A stretch of DNA of 64,000 nucleotides, from positions 62,001 through 126,000 of the forward strand of contig JALQPE010001970.1 of NCBI GenBank assembly GCA_030407315.1, given 5' to 3'. Source of the stretch: Asparagopsis taxiformis (lineage: Eukaryota; Rhodophyta; Florideophyceae; Bonnemaisoniales; Bonnemaisoniaceae). Within the stretch, counting starts at the first letter, position 1. The number at the start of each line of letters is the position of its first letter. Below are positions 20,301-29,758 of this stretch, piece by piece. The notes under the pieces were generated by a model. That model was not told the DNA's origin and did not search any database. It worked only from the letters and a program-made list of their open reading frames with translations. Both the position numbers and the translations under genes were made by a program.

Positions 20301-21449
20301 CGACGTGAACACATTTGCATTCTCTGCAGATGAGGCGACCATGTTGACATGGAATAAGCGTTCGAAGTGTTTGGAGATTCGCGACGTGTGTGACGTGTCC
20401 GAGTGTATCGATCGCGTTGTTTCACGTGTCGACATTCCAAATTGTGAAGATTGGCCATCAGAATTCACCGTGTCGAATGATCGAAAATATGTCGCTTTCT
20501 CTTCGGGTGGGGAATCTTCTGCAGTGCACATCTATGACGTAAGCAAAGGGGTCTTGCTGCGCACACTATCAGATGTGAAACAATTGGCGTTCGCTTCAAT
20601 CAGCAATCAACAAGGAAACTCGGCATCAGATAGAAGGTCGGGGGATTCATTGTGGTTCAGCGCAGATGGGTCCACTATCTCTGTTGTCGCAAATGTTGGG
20701 CTATGGGGAGAACATGGTAAGCGGACTTGGGTGAAGAGCAAACGCATGTGCTGGAATGTGTGTTCAGGAGCAGTTCTGGACAGGTCACAAGTTGACGGCG
20801 AAACGAATGCATCGAACAGCTCTGTCAGCTCGGCAACAAATTCTGGAGAGCAATTTTCGGCTCCCAGCGTTTATCCGGATGGCGTGGTGAGGTGTGAGCA
20901 TGACGGTAAATGTTTCGCCTTAGCCACCCCGGAACATGGCGTCAAATCTTGGTATTACTGCTGCGATACGTCTCGCCTGTGGTATGCCAGTTGGAGTGGA
21001 GGTGTATTTCACATTGATCTCATAACTGACAAAAATCAACTCCAATTGTACGACAATCGCCCACCTCTCCCACCCCTCCCACAACTCCATCTACCCCATC
21101 AGAAGACGCTACCAAGCACAAAGACTGAGACTAGGATACCGAAGCAGAAGAGGTGTATGATGTCTTCATCAGTCATGCCGACCCCGATAAGTGCACCATC
21201 GCAAAGCCCCTCTACGATCTACTGGTTGCACTAGGCTTGAAAGTGTTGCACTACAGAATGGAGGAGATCATGGATGCTCTACAAGCGGTGACTGTATTGA
21301 CGGGGATCGAGAATAGGGATGGGGTAACGAATGGGGATAGCGTTGAAGAGGTCGCTAAGCGGGAGTATGTCGAGAGTATCGGGGGTGCGGTCGAAAAGGC
21401 GAATGGGCGATTGGAGAGCGGACGAGCTGCTGGACCAAGCGGTTCGTAA
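17357..21449 (+). pseudogene. Receptor gene B: frameshifted NB-ARC-WD40 with most of TIR deleted
   Basis: The ATG at 17357 aligns with that of A, but the N-terminus reads MSNSRAISNRSNSNPV, losing G2, C4 and C5, so lipid anchoring is not expected. A 1-bp deletion near 17697 (CTCCAAC became CTCAAC) closes this frame at 17716. The body is open from the conserved Met codon 17713 to 21234: P-loop GMGGVGKST, LLLFDDVW, GGLPLAL, VHDLV and the WD40 blades. A second 1-bp loss near 21103 (CTACCCCC became CTACCCC) shifts the frame in the linker before TIR. Inside TIR, about 312 bp present in C (about 37944-38255) are missing, fusing GLKV to HYRMEE in frame and removing the catalytic Glu segment. The family tail GPSGS and stop at 21449 remain. 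A shortened NB-ARC-WD40 protein from 17713 is possible; otherwise it is a pseudogene. Confidence 0.88.
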
Positions 21450-21476
21450 GAGTGACAGTTTAGGAGACCGCAGTTT

Positions 21477-21482
21477 AATAAA
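21477..21482 (+). terminator. AATAAA polyadenylation signal of gene B
   Basis: AATAAA lies 28 bases after the family stop codon. The same signal at nearly the same distance follows genes C and D, which supports both the stop position and the eukaryotic setting. Confidence 0.6.
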
Positions 21483-23216
21483 TACAGTGAGTGATTCATG
21501 ATGATTGTTAGTTGATTGCACGGTAGGGAACTGCGGTGACCAGCCAGCACTACTGAATTTTGCAGAACAAGAGATACCCCGTTTGAGCATCGGCCAACGC
21601 GAATACATAGTACCATGCAGATGTGTGCAAGACGGGAAGGACGATCAGAACGCAAGCGGTCGGCAGGGACAACAATATATTGACGCCGATCGCGCGGCTG
21701 TTGGTGAGCACTACACGGAAGGCGGGCCTCCGTGCGCCGCAGCGGTGAGTGTTTGCAAGGCGACGACGATTTGCTTGATTCGCAGCGTCGCGAAGTGTGT
21801 GGTCCCGAGTAACGGAGGGACGCTGGTCGCACGCAAGTGATGTGAATGTTGCGACGGCTGAAAGGATGGGATTTCAAGGCAGGAAGAAGATATTTCAACT
21901 TGACAACTATAGCTGAGACATAACTTGATATTCGCGCGTCATCAAAACGCATCATGCGGCGGGGGCGACAGTGAACGTATGTGAAAACTTGTGCGCCACC
22001 CCATGCGTCATTACCCAGCAGATCACTGGCACGGGTTTGTCTTGTCGAAGATACAAGCGCATTGCAAGATCGCAACTGCGTTCCAGATCGCTGCTCAGGT
22101 ATTGTTCTGCAACGCGGTTTTTCTATTCGCATTGGCAGGTTAATTTACCCGAAGGAATACATACTGCTACCCCCAGGTTGAGCCTGCGATAATTTTCAGC
22201 CAGCGCTGCAGTGAAAACTGCGTTGTTCTCATCTCCGGTTCCTTGTTACTTTTGATACCAATATCAAGCTCTGGAGCCAAGGCAGTAGTGTGTGAGATGT
22301 CAAAAATTGTAAAAATTATAAAATTCTCATGCGCATGTCGGTCCCAAAACATCGATCATCGACTCGAAGCGACTGTGTGCACACACAATCGATTGCATCG
22401 TTGCGACTCATTCATCCCGACAATCGCGTTCGATACCTGCGTGCGCGTAGCACAATCTGCTGTCGGTCGCAATGCCGCCAACCAGCTGACCTGCTCTGAA
22501 ACGCAGTGCATCGCCCCATATCGCACATATCCCGCACGGCGTCGCGACAGCTTGGTTGTGTCGCTGTATGACTTGAATGGATGCTTTGACAGAAGATGAT
22601 GTACGCGTTGAAAGGGCATTTCCATACGTCCGTAGCACTGTGTGCAGGCGTGACGTGCACAATGAGGCATCAGAAGCGGCGTTTGCACTGGCTGAATGGC
22701 ATGCGTTGGTGCGTTCGTAGGTGACATGTCCATCAATGCAGACCACTATGGTTGTGGAACCGTTTTCTGGCTCTGAATGTAGGTACGGGGTAGATACAGT
22801 TTATGTTGGCAATCATCCCTCGCGTACGTCGCACATGATCGAGCGCAGTGAGCGAGCGGGCAGCGCACATCCCATCTTGCAAACATCGCTAGGGATGGGA
22901 GGAAGAAAATGCATTGGGTGTGTCTACGGTTCGGGGACGGGTTGTGAGCAGCAGATATTGAATAGGGAAGGGTGTGATGATGGAGTATGTCGAAGAGTTG
23001 CTGGATTGGAAGTGGTGGGAATGTGGGTCTACAGAGAGGAGCGGTGATGTCGGAGATGAAACGGCCATGTAGTGTGTACGTACTGTCTAGCGATACGTTG
23101 ATGGAAGGCAGTGCGCAGCGTGGAATGGACAATGTACTTCTAAACACTGACAAACGCACACAACAATTATGGTCATGTGACGCAGTCGCAACAAATGCAC
23201 CAAACGCCTTTCCTAT
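21483..23216. repeat. Duplicated downstream flank of gene B, with near-identical core 21949-22985
   Basis: The stretch after gene B aligns with that after gene D (45738 onward), and its first 370 bases also align with the flank of gene C (38494 onward). From about 21949 to 22985 the match to 46243-47284 is nearly perfect: by eye there are two differences in the 120 bases from 22243. The sequence before and after is clearly more divergent. No frame with an ATG and a recognisable product is kept in both copies, so the core is treated as non-coding. Confidence 0.75.
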
Positions 23217-23904
23217 TCATCGCACATACCACATGTTGCTGTGGACGAGACGCCTCGCACCACCGACGCGCCTCGAGGGGCAGATAGATGCGCACAACTG
23301 GCACACGTGCCTCCAGTCTCTGCCCATCGCCACAACGTTGCGGCGCACACATTGTCTACGCCCCACGTTGGCATTGGGTATATCATCGGAAATTAAGTAC
23401 GGTCGAGTGCAGCGTCGTGTGTGTTTCGATCGACACTTTCCTGTCATTCCGTAGTGTATGTGTTCCTCAGTGTCTCGTCGATTTAGGATTTCAAGCAACG
23501 CAATGGTTGTAGGGCTCCCTTCGTTGGGTGGACATTCAACCGGAAGAAATCCAAGTGAAGCTGATACACACCGAATAGAATCTTCAGTGTCTGAGCACAC
23601 ATCTGTAGGAAGACAATCAGGTTCGTCACATGAACATCTGTAATATTTTGCAAAATCGGGTTCGCAGAAACAACCGGACTCTCCATCACAATATTCTGTA
23701 TTTCTATCGTCAGTAAAAGCACAAAAGTGACTTTCAGCACAATCAGAGGACGACATGCATGAGTCGAAGGTACCTCCAGTTCCATTTCCCGGTGGCGGAG
23801 AAGTTGTTTCGGGGGGACATTCCAATGCAGGAACATCAAACACGGATGAAACACATGCAAAATTCCCACTCAAAGAATTTTGAAAACAGATTTCTCCTGG
23901 GAGA
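23217..23904 (-). pseudogene. 3' part of a cysteine-rich secreted-protein gene, severed by a gypsy element
   Basis: Reading in from the LTR edge at 23904 in the minus direction gives PGEICFQNSLSGNFACVSS, completing the first cysteine module begun at 29144. A second module follows: SSDCAESHFCAF, YCDGESGCFC, CSCDEPDCLPTDVC and RCVSASLGFLPVECPPN. The two modules match each other in Cys spacing, and each ends in ECPP. After the second module (about 23515) the sequence aligns with the duplicated flank around 48250-48310 and no longer looks like this protein family. The true 3' end was therefore probably lost, or replaced, by a rearrangement near 23510. The function is unknown; the paired Cys modules suggest an extracellular, disulfide-stabilised protein. 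Confidence 0.75.
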
Positions 23905-24154
23905 TATAGACCGTTAGTACAATCGAAGCTGACACACAACTTATTCCCCAATCTGCCTGTACCACTCTCACCAGAGTGCAATGTGGTACTGCCTTTTATA
24001 CTGCTAACATAATCTAATGTTTATATCCTATCCTGTAATAATTACCATCGCAACATGTGATGTAATTATTACGCGTCACTCTCCTCTTAAACCTCTTGCA
24101 TTCTTTCATTCTCTTCACCGTTATTATTTCGTGTTAGGATCTTCAATCTCCACA
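23905..24154 (-). repeat. 3' LTR of the gypsy element
   Basis: 250 bp identical to 28894-29143. In element orientation it starts TGTGGAGATTG and ends GGTCTATA. The left flank is GAGA. Confidence 0.95.
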
Positions 24155-24194
24155 CCGCCCCATGACTATCACCAGATGCTTCAGGTGTATGTAG

Positions 24195-27100
24195 TCATTT
24201 TGATGTAGATCCTGACAACAATTTCTTTGCCTGCTTTGCGACTGACTTTTTGCATCCATCTAAGAAGTCCATAACCATTTCTGGGACATCCTCGTATAGT
24301 TCTCTGATCGGTTGCCACGTCCAATCCTGCTTTTCTGGCAGACCCGTCCACTTCACCTGTATGTATATTCCATCCTTGTCTGAACCACTGATTCCCATCA
24401 GCTCCTCTATCAATTCATATTTGGTCTCGCTGTGTTTAGCATGATTAAGCAACTCTTTGCTTATTTCCTTACCGTCTTGATCTGCTCGATACAGTATTAG
24501 TCGTTCGGCGTGCACCCGCTCAACATGCTTTGTTAAAATATTCTCTACATCATAAACAACCTCACCAACCACTCCCTTGATACGTCTTGGCCCAACCCAT
24601 CGGAAGGACTGTTTATGTCCTTTGTCTTGTGGGCGTCGCACCAGCACGAAATCACCGGTAGTAAAGTTGGCCTTAGTTACATTTGTTTTGTCATTATGAT
24701 ACTTAATTTGCCGTGCTCGGTTTGTAGAAACCTTTGTAGCGACATCCTTGTGTATGATCTCAAAAGCTGTTTGAAGTTTGTCGCATTCCATGAGCTGCAT
24801 TGCTCTGACTTTTTCTATTTTCCGTGGACTGTGCTCAGCTGTGCCGATTTGGCTTGTGTAAAGCATTGAACGTGCAGGTTTTATGCCAGTCATTACCTCC
24901 AATGGCGTTCTATGTGTGCCATCCGCCCTGGAGCCTAATCGTCTCAGCGGTGCCTCATTCAGTACTGTCTGTATCATACCAACAGTCGTAGGCCAGTCTT
25001 GAGGTCCTAACATCATCTCTGATTGTAAGCATCGGTATGCGGCTTGCACATGCTTCATGCAGCTTTCAACTGTGCCGTTAACCCATGGTGAATATGCCAC
25101 TGTAAATCGATGAGTAATGTTGTAGCTCTTAGCTAGGTTTTCCATTGTCACATTATGGAAATGAGATCCCTGGTCACTTACCCAGAATAACATCAATGTA
25201 AACACTCGTATCCATCGAGATATTTCGGCGGCGGCAGTCTGAGCATCCGCTCGCTGTGTAGGGGTAAGCCAAAGATAGCCTGACAAGTCATCGCGTATTA
25301 CCAGTATATACTTCATGTTTCCGATTCCCGGGCCCATGTATAGGTAATCAAAGTGAATAACTTCGTTAGGTGCCGTCGCATGCAATGTGGTTGATAATGG
25401 ACGAGCAATCTTATGGCCTGTCTTTCCAGTAATACAATGCAGGCAAGCTGCAATGAACTCGTGACAATCATCCTTCATTCCTGTCCAATAGTATCCTTCG
25501 CACAAAATGCTTTGAGTCGCTTCTTTTCCTCTGTGTCCTGCTCTGCCGCAGTGAGCTATGACTAATAGCTTCAATTGCAGCTCTGAATCATGCTCTGGGA
25601 TCCATACTTTGCCGTCGACCTTCCAAAAGTCATTCTTGTCCATTATGACGTTGCTTGGTACTCTGGTTTTGTGTTCCATTTGCGATTTTCTTATCCAATC
25701 ACCTTCTGGTGCCTTGAAACCGTCCGCCAATGGTGATTGCACAACGTCTTGCTCTGAAAGAAGGCGTGTAATTCTCCTTACTGATGCACGTTTGCCTCGA
25801 TAGCCCTTCATCCATCTTGTCATTATGTCCGCCATTACGTTTTTGTCGCCAGCTACATGTTCAATAACATATGAAAACCGAGACAAGTACAGTCCCCACC
25901 TTTGTACTTTGCTTATGACATGACGGCCGAGTGCAGGATCTAGAGCTAGTGGGTTGAACACAAATAACAAGTTGCGATGATCTGTGTATATATGTGTTTC
26001 TCGCTCTGTAAGCAGCAGATAGTCCAACTTTTTGAATACTTGATATATTGCATATGCTTCCTTTTCAAAAGTTGTCCAAAGCTTCTCTGTTTGCTTGAAT
26101 GCAGAGCCTAAGAATGCCATGGGATCGTGTTTTTGCGAGGCAAGTTCTTTTGTCAAATCTGTTGGAGTGGTTTGTGTGATTACTGCAGACCAAAATTCAT
26201 CCGATGCGTCGGTGTAAATGCAGGTGACTTTCCCGGGCTCCTTGTGTGCTAATTTCGCTAGCTTTTTCAACTCGTCTTGCAAGTCCATGAAAGCAGAGCT
26301 GTGTGTGGTGCTCCATCCAATAGACTCAAGTGGAATACACTTAATTTTCCTTTTTGTACGAGCACCCGCTCTGTCGTATGCAGCTTCTAATATTTGGCGA
26401 AGAGGCGCAATCCTCTGTGCAAAATCAGGTATGTTAGTTGACATCCATTGCAGGCAGTGAATGTATTCACAAAGTTCACTTGCCATACGTGGCAAATGCA
26501 TATCTGTGAGCCCGCTGAGATTCCTTGGGTCGTAAGTGATTCCATCTCCATCCAATATACGTCCACACCATCGTACACTGCGCAGAAAGAACTTAGACTT
26601 TCGTACTGAAATTTTCAACCGTTTCTTGCGGCAGGTCGATAAAAATTGTTCGATGACTTGTAGATGGTCGTCTTCACTTCGACTATGCAATACGAAATCA
26701 TCCAACCATGCCTTTAGAGCGTGTCTTATGGTCGCAAACAGTGGCTCTATTTTAGATTGGAAGTTTGGTCCAGCGTTTTTTGCTCCTTGTGTACATCTTG
26801 TTGGCATGATAATCCTGTTAGATGTTGTAAAACTGAGTAGTTCTTGACTTTCAATCGATAATGGCAACTGCCAATATCCACTTACAAAGTCAACTGTAGC
26901 AAAATATGTACTGCCAGCCACATCACTCAATTCAGATTCTATACGAGGCATCGGCCAGTTCATATCGACTGTGACGGCATTAACAGGCCTGTAATCAAAA
27001 GTAAGTCTGAAATTCGCTGGTGGTGGTTTCGCCACCAATACTGGCGCTGCGACCCATTTTGCTGTGGTGGTAACCTTTCCAAAACCATACTGTATCACCC

Positions 27101-28853
27101 GATCTACGTAGTTTTCCATGAACTTCCTTCCTTCCATCGAGAAACTACGTGGTTTAGCAGCCACTGGCTTCGCGTCTGATCTTATTTCCACTTTCATTGG
27201 CTCTACATCGGCTGGGGGGTCATTTCCAAGCCTCACTCTCATTACATCTCGGTAAGTTTCGAACATTTGTTTCAATTTCATAGCTCCTGTTACTGTAATG
27301 CCATTTTCACTTGCTTCTTTCATGCATTCTTCAATGCAATTGTCGACTTCTTCGTCGTTATCTGGGCCGAGATCTAACCAATCTTCTTCTTCGAAATCTG
27401 CATCACACTGTACGCCTTTGTCACTGTGATATATGCCGTCACTAATGATCCTTGCAATACTCCCCTCTGGATACTCGGAATATGCATTGGCTGATGACAT
27501 ATCCACTGAGTTACCCAACCTGTCGACTGCCGCTGCCAATAACTCTTTGGTATTGATTCCTAGGAGTTCTAGAGTTGGCCTGCCTAAAATCGGCTCTGAC
27601 ATAGACGTGGTTGACACATGCCATGTCATATTACGCAGCTCTAGATAGTACCCGTGGCGGATGTATAATTCAATATTCATGGTTGCAAATTTGTCACAGG
27701 TGATATTTATGTTATTCCCGTGCTCGTCAGTTGTGGCTGCCAAGCCAAAATTGCGAGGTGTGTCAAATTGCACAACTTTCACCTCCCCATTCTTCTTTTG
27801 TACCTCCTTCAGGACTTCAGGAGGTATTATATTAAGATCGGATCCCCCGTCTGCACAGATAATACTGTCCACACAATTCGCGAAAGACGCTTTGACAATT
27901 GTGCTTTTGTCATCACTAGATTCCAATTTCTTGACAATTTTAGCTTGCTCTTTTTGGTATTGGTTGCGACTTTTGTTCGCCTCTCTCAATAGCCTTTTTG
28001 CTTCAGCTTTTGATGTTATTTCGCACTCTGTTAGCACGTAATGCCTCAAACCTTTGCTGGCGCACGATTTGTTTAAACATAATGGCCGTTTTTTCGATCC
28101 TCCCTTGTTATTCCTTCTGTAGTGTGGTTCACTGCCTTGTTTTTCAACATGGTTGTCATTGTTTCGAAACTTTCCACGTACCGTAGCTTGTCTGGAAACG
28201 TCTTTGTACTTTTCGAACGCCTTTGCTTCCTCGCACAATAGCTCTATGTATCCAACCACGTCTGACTGTATTGTTTCATGGTATTCCAAAGTCTTCTGCA
28301 TTACTTCTTTAAACCTCACTGGGTATAGGTGGTCCTGAAGCAACTTGATGGTCTTTTTGGGGCTTACTTCCTTGAAGTTTTCGTATCCCACAGCCTCCAA
28401 TCTTCCGAAGAATTCATTACAGTATTCCATGATCCGTGCTTCCGGATCTGCTATAGACATTGGCATCCTTAATGATGCAATTGCGCGCTCAATTATAGCA
28501 TGGTCAAAAGTTGTATCCTCTCTCTCAACCAAACTTTTCACCCATTTCTCAATGTGGGCTCCTGTAAGCTGCCCAAATGTCTTCCCCGGTGCAATTTCTT
28601 TGAATCTCCCCAAGAAGTGCATTCTACGCAGCATGCCTGTGTCGACTGACACTTTGTAGGTTGCCTTGGTGAGGGAAGGAACCTCCTTTTTCTTTTCGGC
28701 AACATCGATCTCATATCTCTCTCTTTCTTTTAAGAACTGAGCAACCTTGACAGGGTCAACACTTCTTAATACGGGATGCGCTATTGCGCTGAACACCGTA
28801 CTGCTTGAACCTGTTTCGCTTTGACAAGCTTCGGAATTTGCGTCGTCTGCCAT
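24195..28853 (-). CDS. Gag-pol polyprotein of the gypsy element
   Basis: A single 1552-residue frame starts at the ATG at 28853-28851 and stops at TGA 24197-24195. Order by residue: gag-like region, a CCHC-like knuckle (CLNKSC to about 275), an aspartic protease site with the variant ADGGSD near 333, and reverse transcriptase about 580-760 with FDYRPVN and the catalytic box WLDD at 716-719 (Trp instead of Tyr). RNase H follows with Asp 882 (YTDAS) and TDHRN near 958, then integrase with a zinc domain and triad Asp1169, Asp1227, Glu1263. The C-terminus is chromodomain-like (VKWTGLPEKQDWTWQP). The order protease, reverse transcriptase, RNase H, integrase is that of Ty3/gypsy. There are no internal stops, so the copy could be active. 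Gag and pol share one frame without a visible recoding site. Confidence 0.95.
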   Translation of the reverse strand: MADDANSEACQSETGSSSTVFSAIAHPVLRSVDPVKVAQFLKERERYEIDVAEKKKEVPSLTKATYKVSVDTGMLRRMHFLGRFKEIAPGKTFGQLTGAHIEKWVKSLVEREDTTFDHAIIERAIASLRMPMSIADPEARIMEYCNEFFGRLEAVGYENFKEVSPKKTIKLLQDHLYPVRFKEVMQKTLEYHETIQSDVVGYIELLCEEAKAFEKYKDVSRQATVRGKFRNNDNHVEKQGSEPHYRRNNKGGSKKRPLCLNKSCASKGLRHYVLTECEITSKAEAKRLLREANKSRNQYQKEQAKIVKKLESSDDKSTIVKASFANCVDSIICADGGSDLNIIPPEVLKEVQKKNGEVKVVQFDTPRNFGLAATTDEHGNNINITCDKFATMNIELYIRHGYYLELRNMTWHVSTTSMSEPILGRPTLELLGINTKELLAAAVDRLGNSVDMSSANAYSEYPEGSIARIISDGIYHSDKGVQCDADFEEEDWLDLGPDNDEEVDNCIEECMKEASENGITVTGAMKLKQMFETYRDVMRVRLGNDPPADVEPMKVEIRSDAKPVAAKPRSFSMEGRKFMENYVDRVIQYGFGKVTTTAKWVAAPVLVAKPPPANFRLTFDYRPVNAVTVDMNWPMPRIESELSDVAGSTYFATVDFVSGYWQLPLSIESQELLSFTTSNRIIMPTRCTQGAKNAGPNFQSKIEPLFATIRHALKAWLDDFVLHSRSEDDHLQVIEQFLSTCRKKRLKISVRKSKFFLRSVRWCGRILDGDGITYDPRNLSGLTDMHLPRMASELCEYIHCLQWMSTNIPDFAQRIAPLRQILEAAYDRAGARTKRKIKCIPLESIGWSTTHSSAFMDLQDELKKLAKLAHKEPGKVTCIYTDASDEFWSAVITQTTPTDLTKELASQKHDPMAFLGSAFKQTEKLWTTFEKEAYAIYQVFKKLDYLLLTERETHIYTDHRNLLFVFNPLALDPALGRHVISKVQRWGLYLSRFSYVIEHVAGDKNVMADIMTRWMKGYRGKRASVRRITRLLSEQDVVQSPLADGFKAPEGDWIRKSQMEHKTRVPSNVIMDKNDFWKVDGKVWIPEHDSELQLKLLVIAHCGRAGHRGKEATQSILCEGYYWTGMKDDCHEFIAACLHCITGKTGHKIARPLSTTLHATAPNEVIHFDYLYMGPGIGNMKYILVIRDDLSGYLWLTPTQRADAQTAAAEISRWIRVFTLMLFWVSDQGSHFHNVTMENLAKSYNITHRFTVAYSPWVNGTVESCMKHVQAAYRCLQSEMMLGPQDWPTTVGMIQTVLNEAPLRRLGSRADGTHRTPLEVMTGIKPARSMLYTSQIGTAEHSPRKIEKVRAMQLMECDKLQTAFEIIHKDVATKVSTNRARQIKYHNDKTNVTKANFTTGDFVLVRRPQDKGHKQSFRWVGPRRIKGVVGEVVYDVENILTKHVERVHAERLILYRADQDGKEISKELLNHAKHSETKYELIEELMGISGSDKDGIYIQVKWTGLPEKQDWTWQPIRELYEDVPEMVMDFLDGCKKSVAKQAKKLLSGSTSK

Positions 28854-28882
28854 TTCGACTGATTCCCAACTTCTCCTGCAGG

Positions 28883-28896
28883 ATAGAAATTTCTAT
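28883..28896. other. 14-bp palindrome at the place of the primer binding site
   Basis: ATAGAAATTTCTAT is a perfect palindrome straddling the inner edge of the 5' LTR (28894). A second one, TCCTGCAGGA (28874-28883), overlaps its end. Reverse transcription of most LTR elements is primed by a tRNA 3' end pairing just inside the LTR with a site starting TGG; none is present here. Internal-tRNA or self-priming is possible but cannot be shown from this sequence. Confidence 0.4.
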
Positions 28897-29143
28897 AGAC
28901 CGTTAGTACAATCGAAGCTGACACACAACTTATTCCCCAATCTGCCTGTACCACTCTCACCAGAGTGCAATGTGGTACTGCCTTTTATACTGCTAACATA
29001 ATCTAATGTTTATATCCTATCCTGTAATAATTACCATCGCAACATGTGATGTAATTATTACGCGTCACTCTCCTCTTAAACCTCTTGCATTCTTTCATTC
29101 TCTTCACCGTTATTATTTCGTGTTAGGATCTTCAATCTCCACA
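28894..29143 (-). repeat. 5' LTR of the gypsy element
   Basis: 250 bp identical to 23905-24154. It contains the TATA box listed below and borders the right GAGA target duplication (29144-29147). Confidence 0.95.
28981..28989 (-). promoter_or_regulatory. TATA box in the 5' LTR
   Basis: On the minus strand the sequence is TATAAAAGG, a strong TATA match. It lies about 90 bases upstream of the inner LTR edge, so a start about 30 bases further on would leave a short R-U5. The copy in the 3' LTR is at 23992-24000. Confidence 0.6.
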
Positions 29144-29758
29144 GAGACACTCGGGGTATCTACATGAGCATAGAACGTCGTCGAAACTATTCGGAAAACA
29201 TCGACACTCAGATTCTCCGTCACATGGTACCCAAACATTTCTCACATCCCTGAAGCTACAGAAGTGAGTTTCAGCACAATCCGAGGATGTATTGCATTCC
29301 TCAAAAGAAAGTCCACCAGAACTCTGTCTTTGATACGTTGGAATGTTACCTCCTTCCACCCGCCGACTCAATCGTTCATCTCCATTAATTGGTAATGCAC
29401 CTGGGACCACTTTCTTCAGTTTGGTCGACATTTTCGAACCGACACTGGAGCCGTGTTTCACACGCAATGTTTTACCTGGCGGAAGGGGTCGTGCATTTGC
29501 GTTGAGCTTTGAATATTTGAAACTGACCATACGCGATTGTGGACTATGTGTCAGGGTTCTCGCGACATCTCTGACGAGATATAACGGGTTGTTTTGGCGG
29601 AGAACAGGTGGGTGATGGAGAGATATTTTGGTGTAGAGACGTTTGAGAACTCCATTGTGAGCAGTGTACTTGTTCGGAGTAGCAACAGATGATGCTGGAG
29701 AAAGGAGACAAAGGACGAATGCGAGAGTGGTGGTGAGAAATGGAAAAAGGTTGTGCAT
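29144..29758 (-). pseudogene. 5' part of a cysteine-rich secreted-protein gene, severed by the gypsy element
   Basis: The ATG at 29758-29756 begins MHNLFPFLTTTLAFVLCLLS, a clear signal peptide with likely cleavage after SSVA or SVA. An upstream in-frame stretch lacks an ATG giving a better start. A basic linker follows, and then the first cysteine module: EECNTSSDCAETHFCSF, PCDGESECRCF, CSCRYPECL. The frame then runs into the LTR and stops within a few codons (GD). On the other side of the element the same frame resumes at 23904. The modules resemble EGF-like or other disulfide-rich repeats, but I cannot assign a family. In this allele only a truncated secreted protein could be made. Confidence 0.8.

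Larger units (their letters stand above)
23905..29143 (-). mobile_element. Full-length Ty3/gypsy LTR retrotransposon inserted in the Cys-rich gene
   Basis: The element is 5239 bp with two 250-bp LTRs that I could align without a single difference, so the insertion is recent. The ends are TG and TA in element orientation. It is flanked by the 4-bp duplication GAGA (23901-23904 and 29144-29147). Removing the element and one GAGA restores the host reading frame exactly. It encodes one 1552-codon gag-pol frame. The polypurine-like stretch GGGGCGG precedes the 3' LTR (24155-24161 on the plus strand, as its complement). A canonical TGG-initial primer binding site is not visible after the 5' LTR. 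The fragment at 5527-7460 belongs to the same family. The element appears structurally complete. Confidence 0.95.

Noticed and set aside
22243..22746. Small proteins in the duplicated block (118-aa and 112-aa frames, also at 46541-47044)
   Set aside because: The frames lack ATG starts or are interrupted in the other copy, overlap on both strands, and match only because the DNA is nearly identical.
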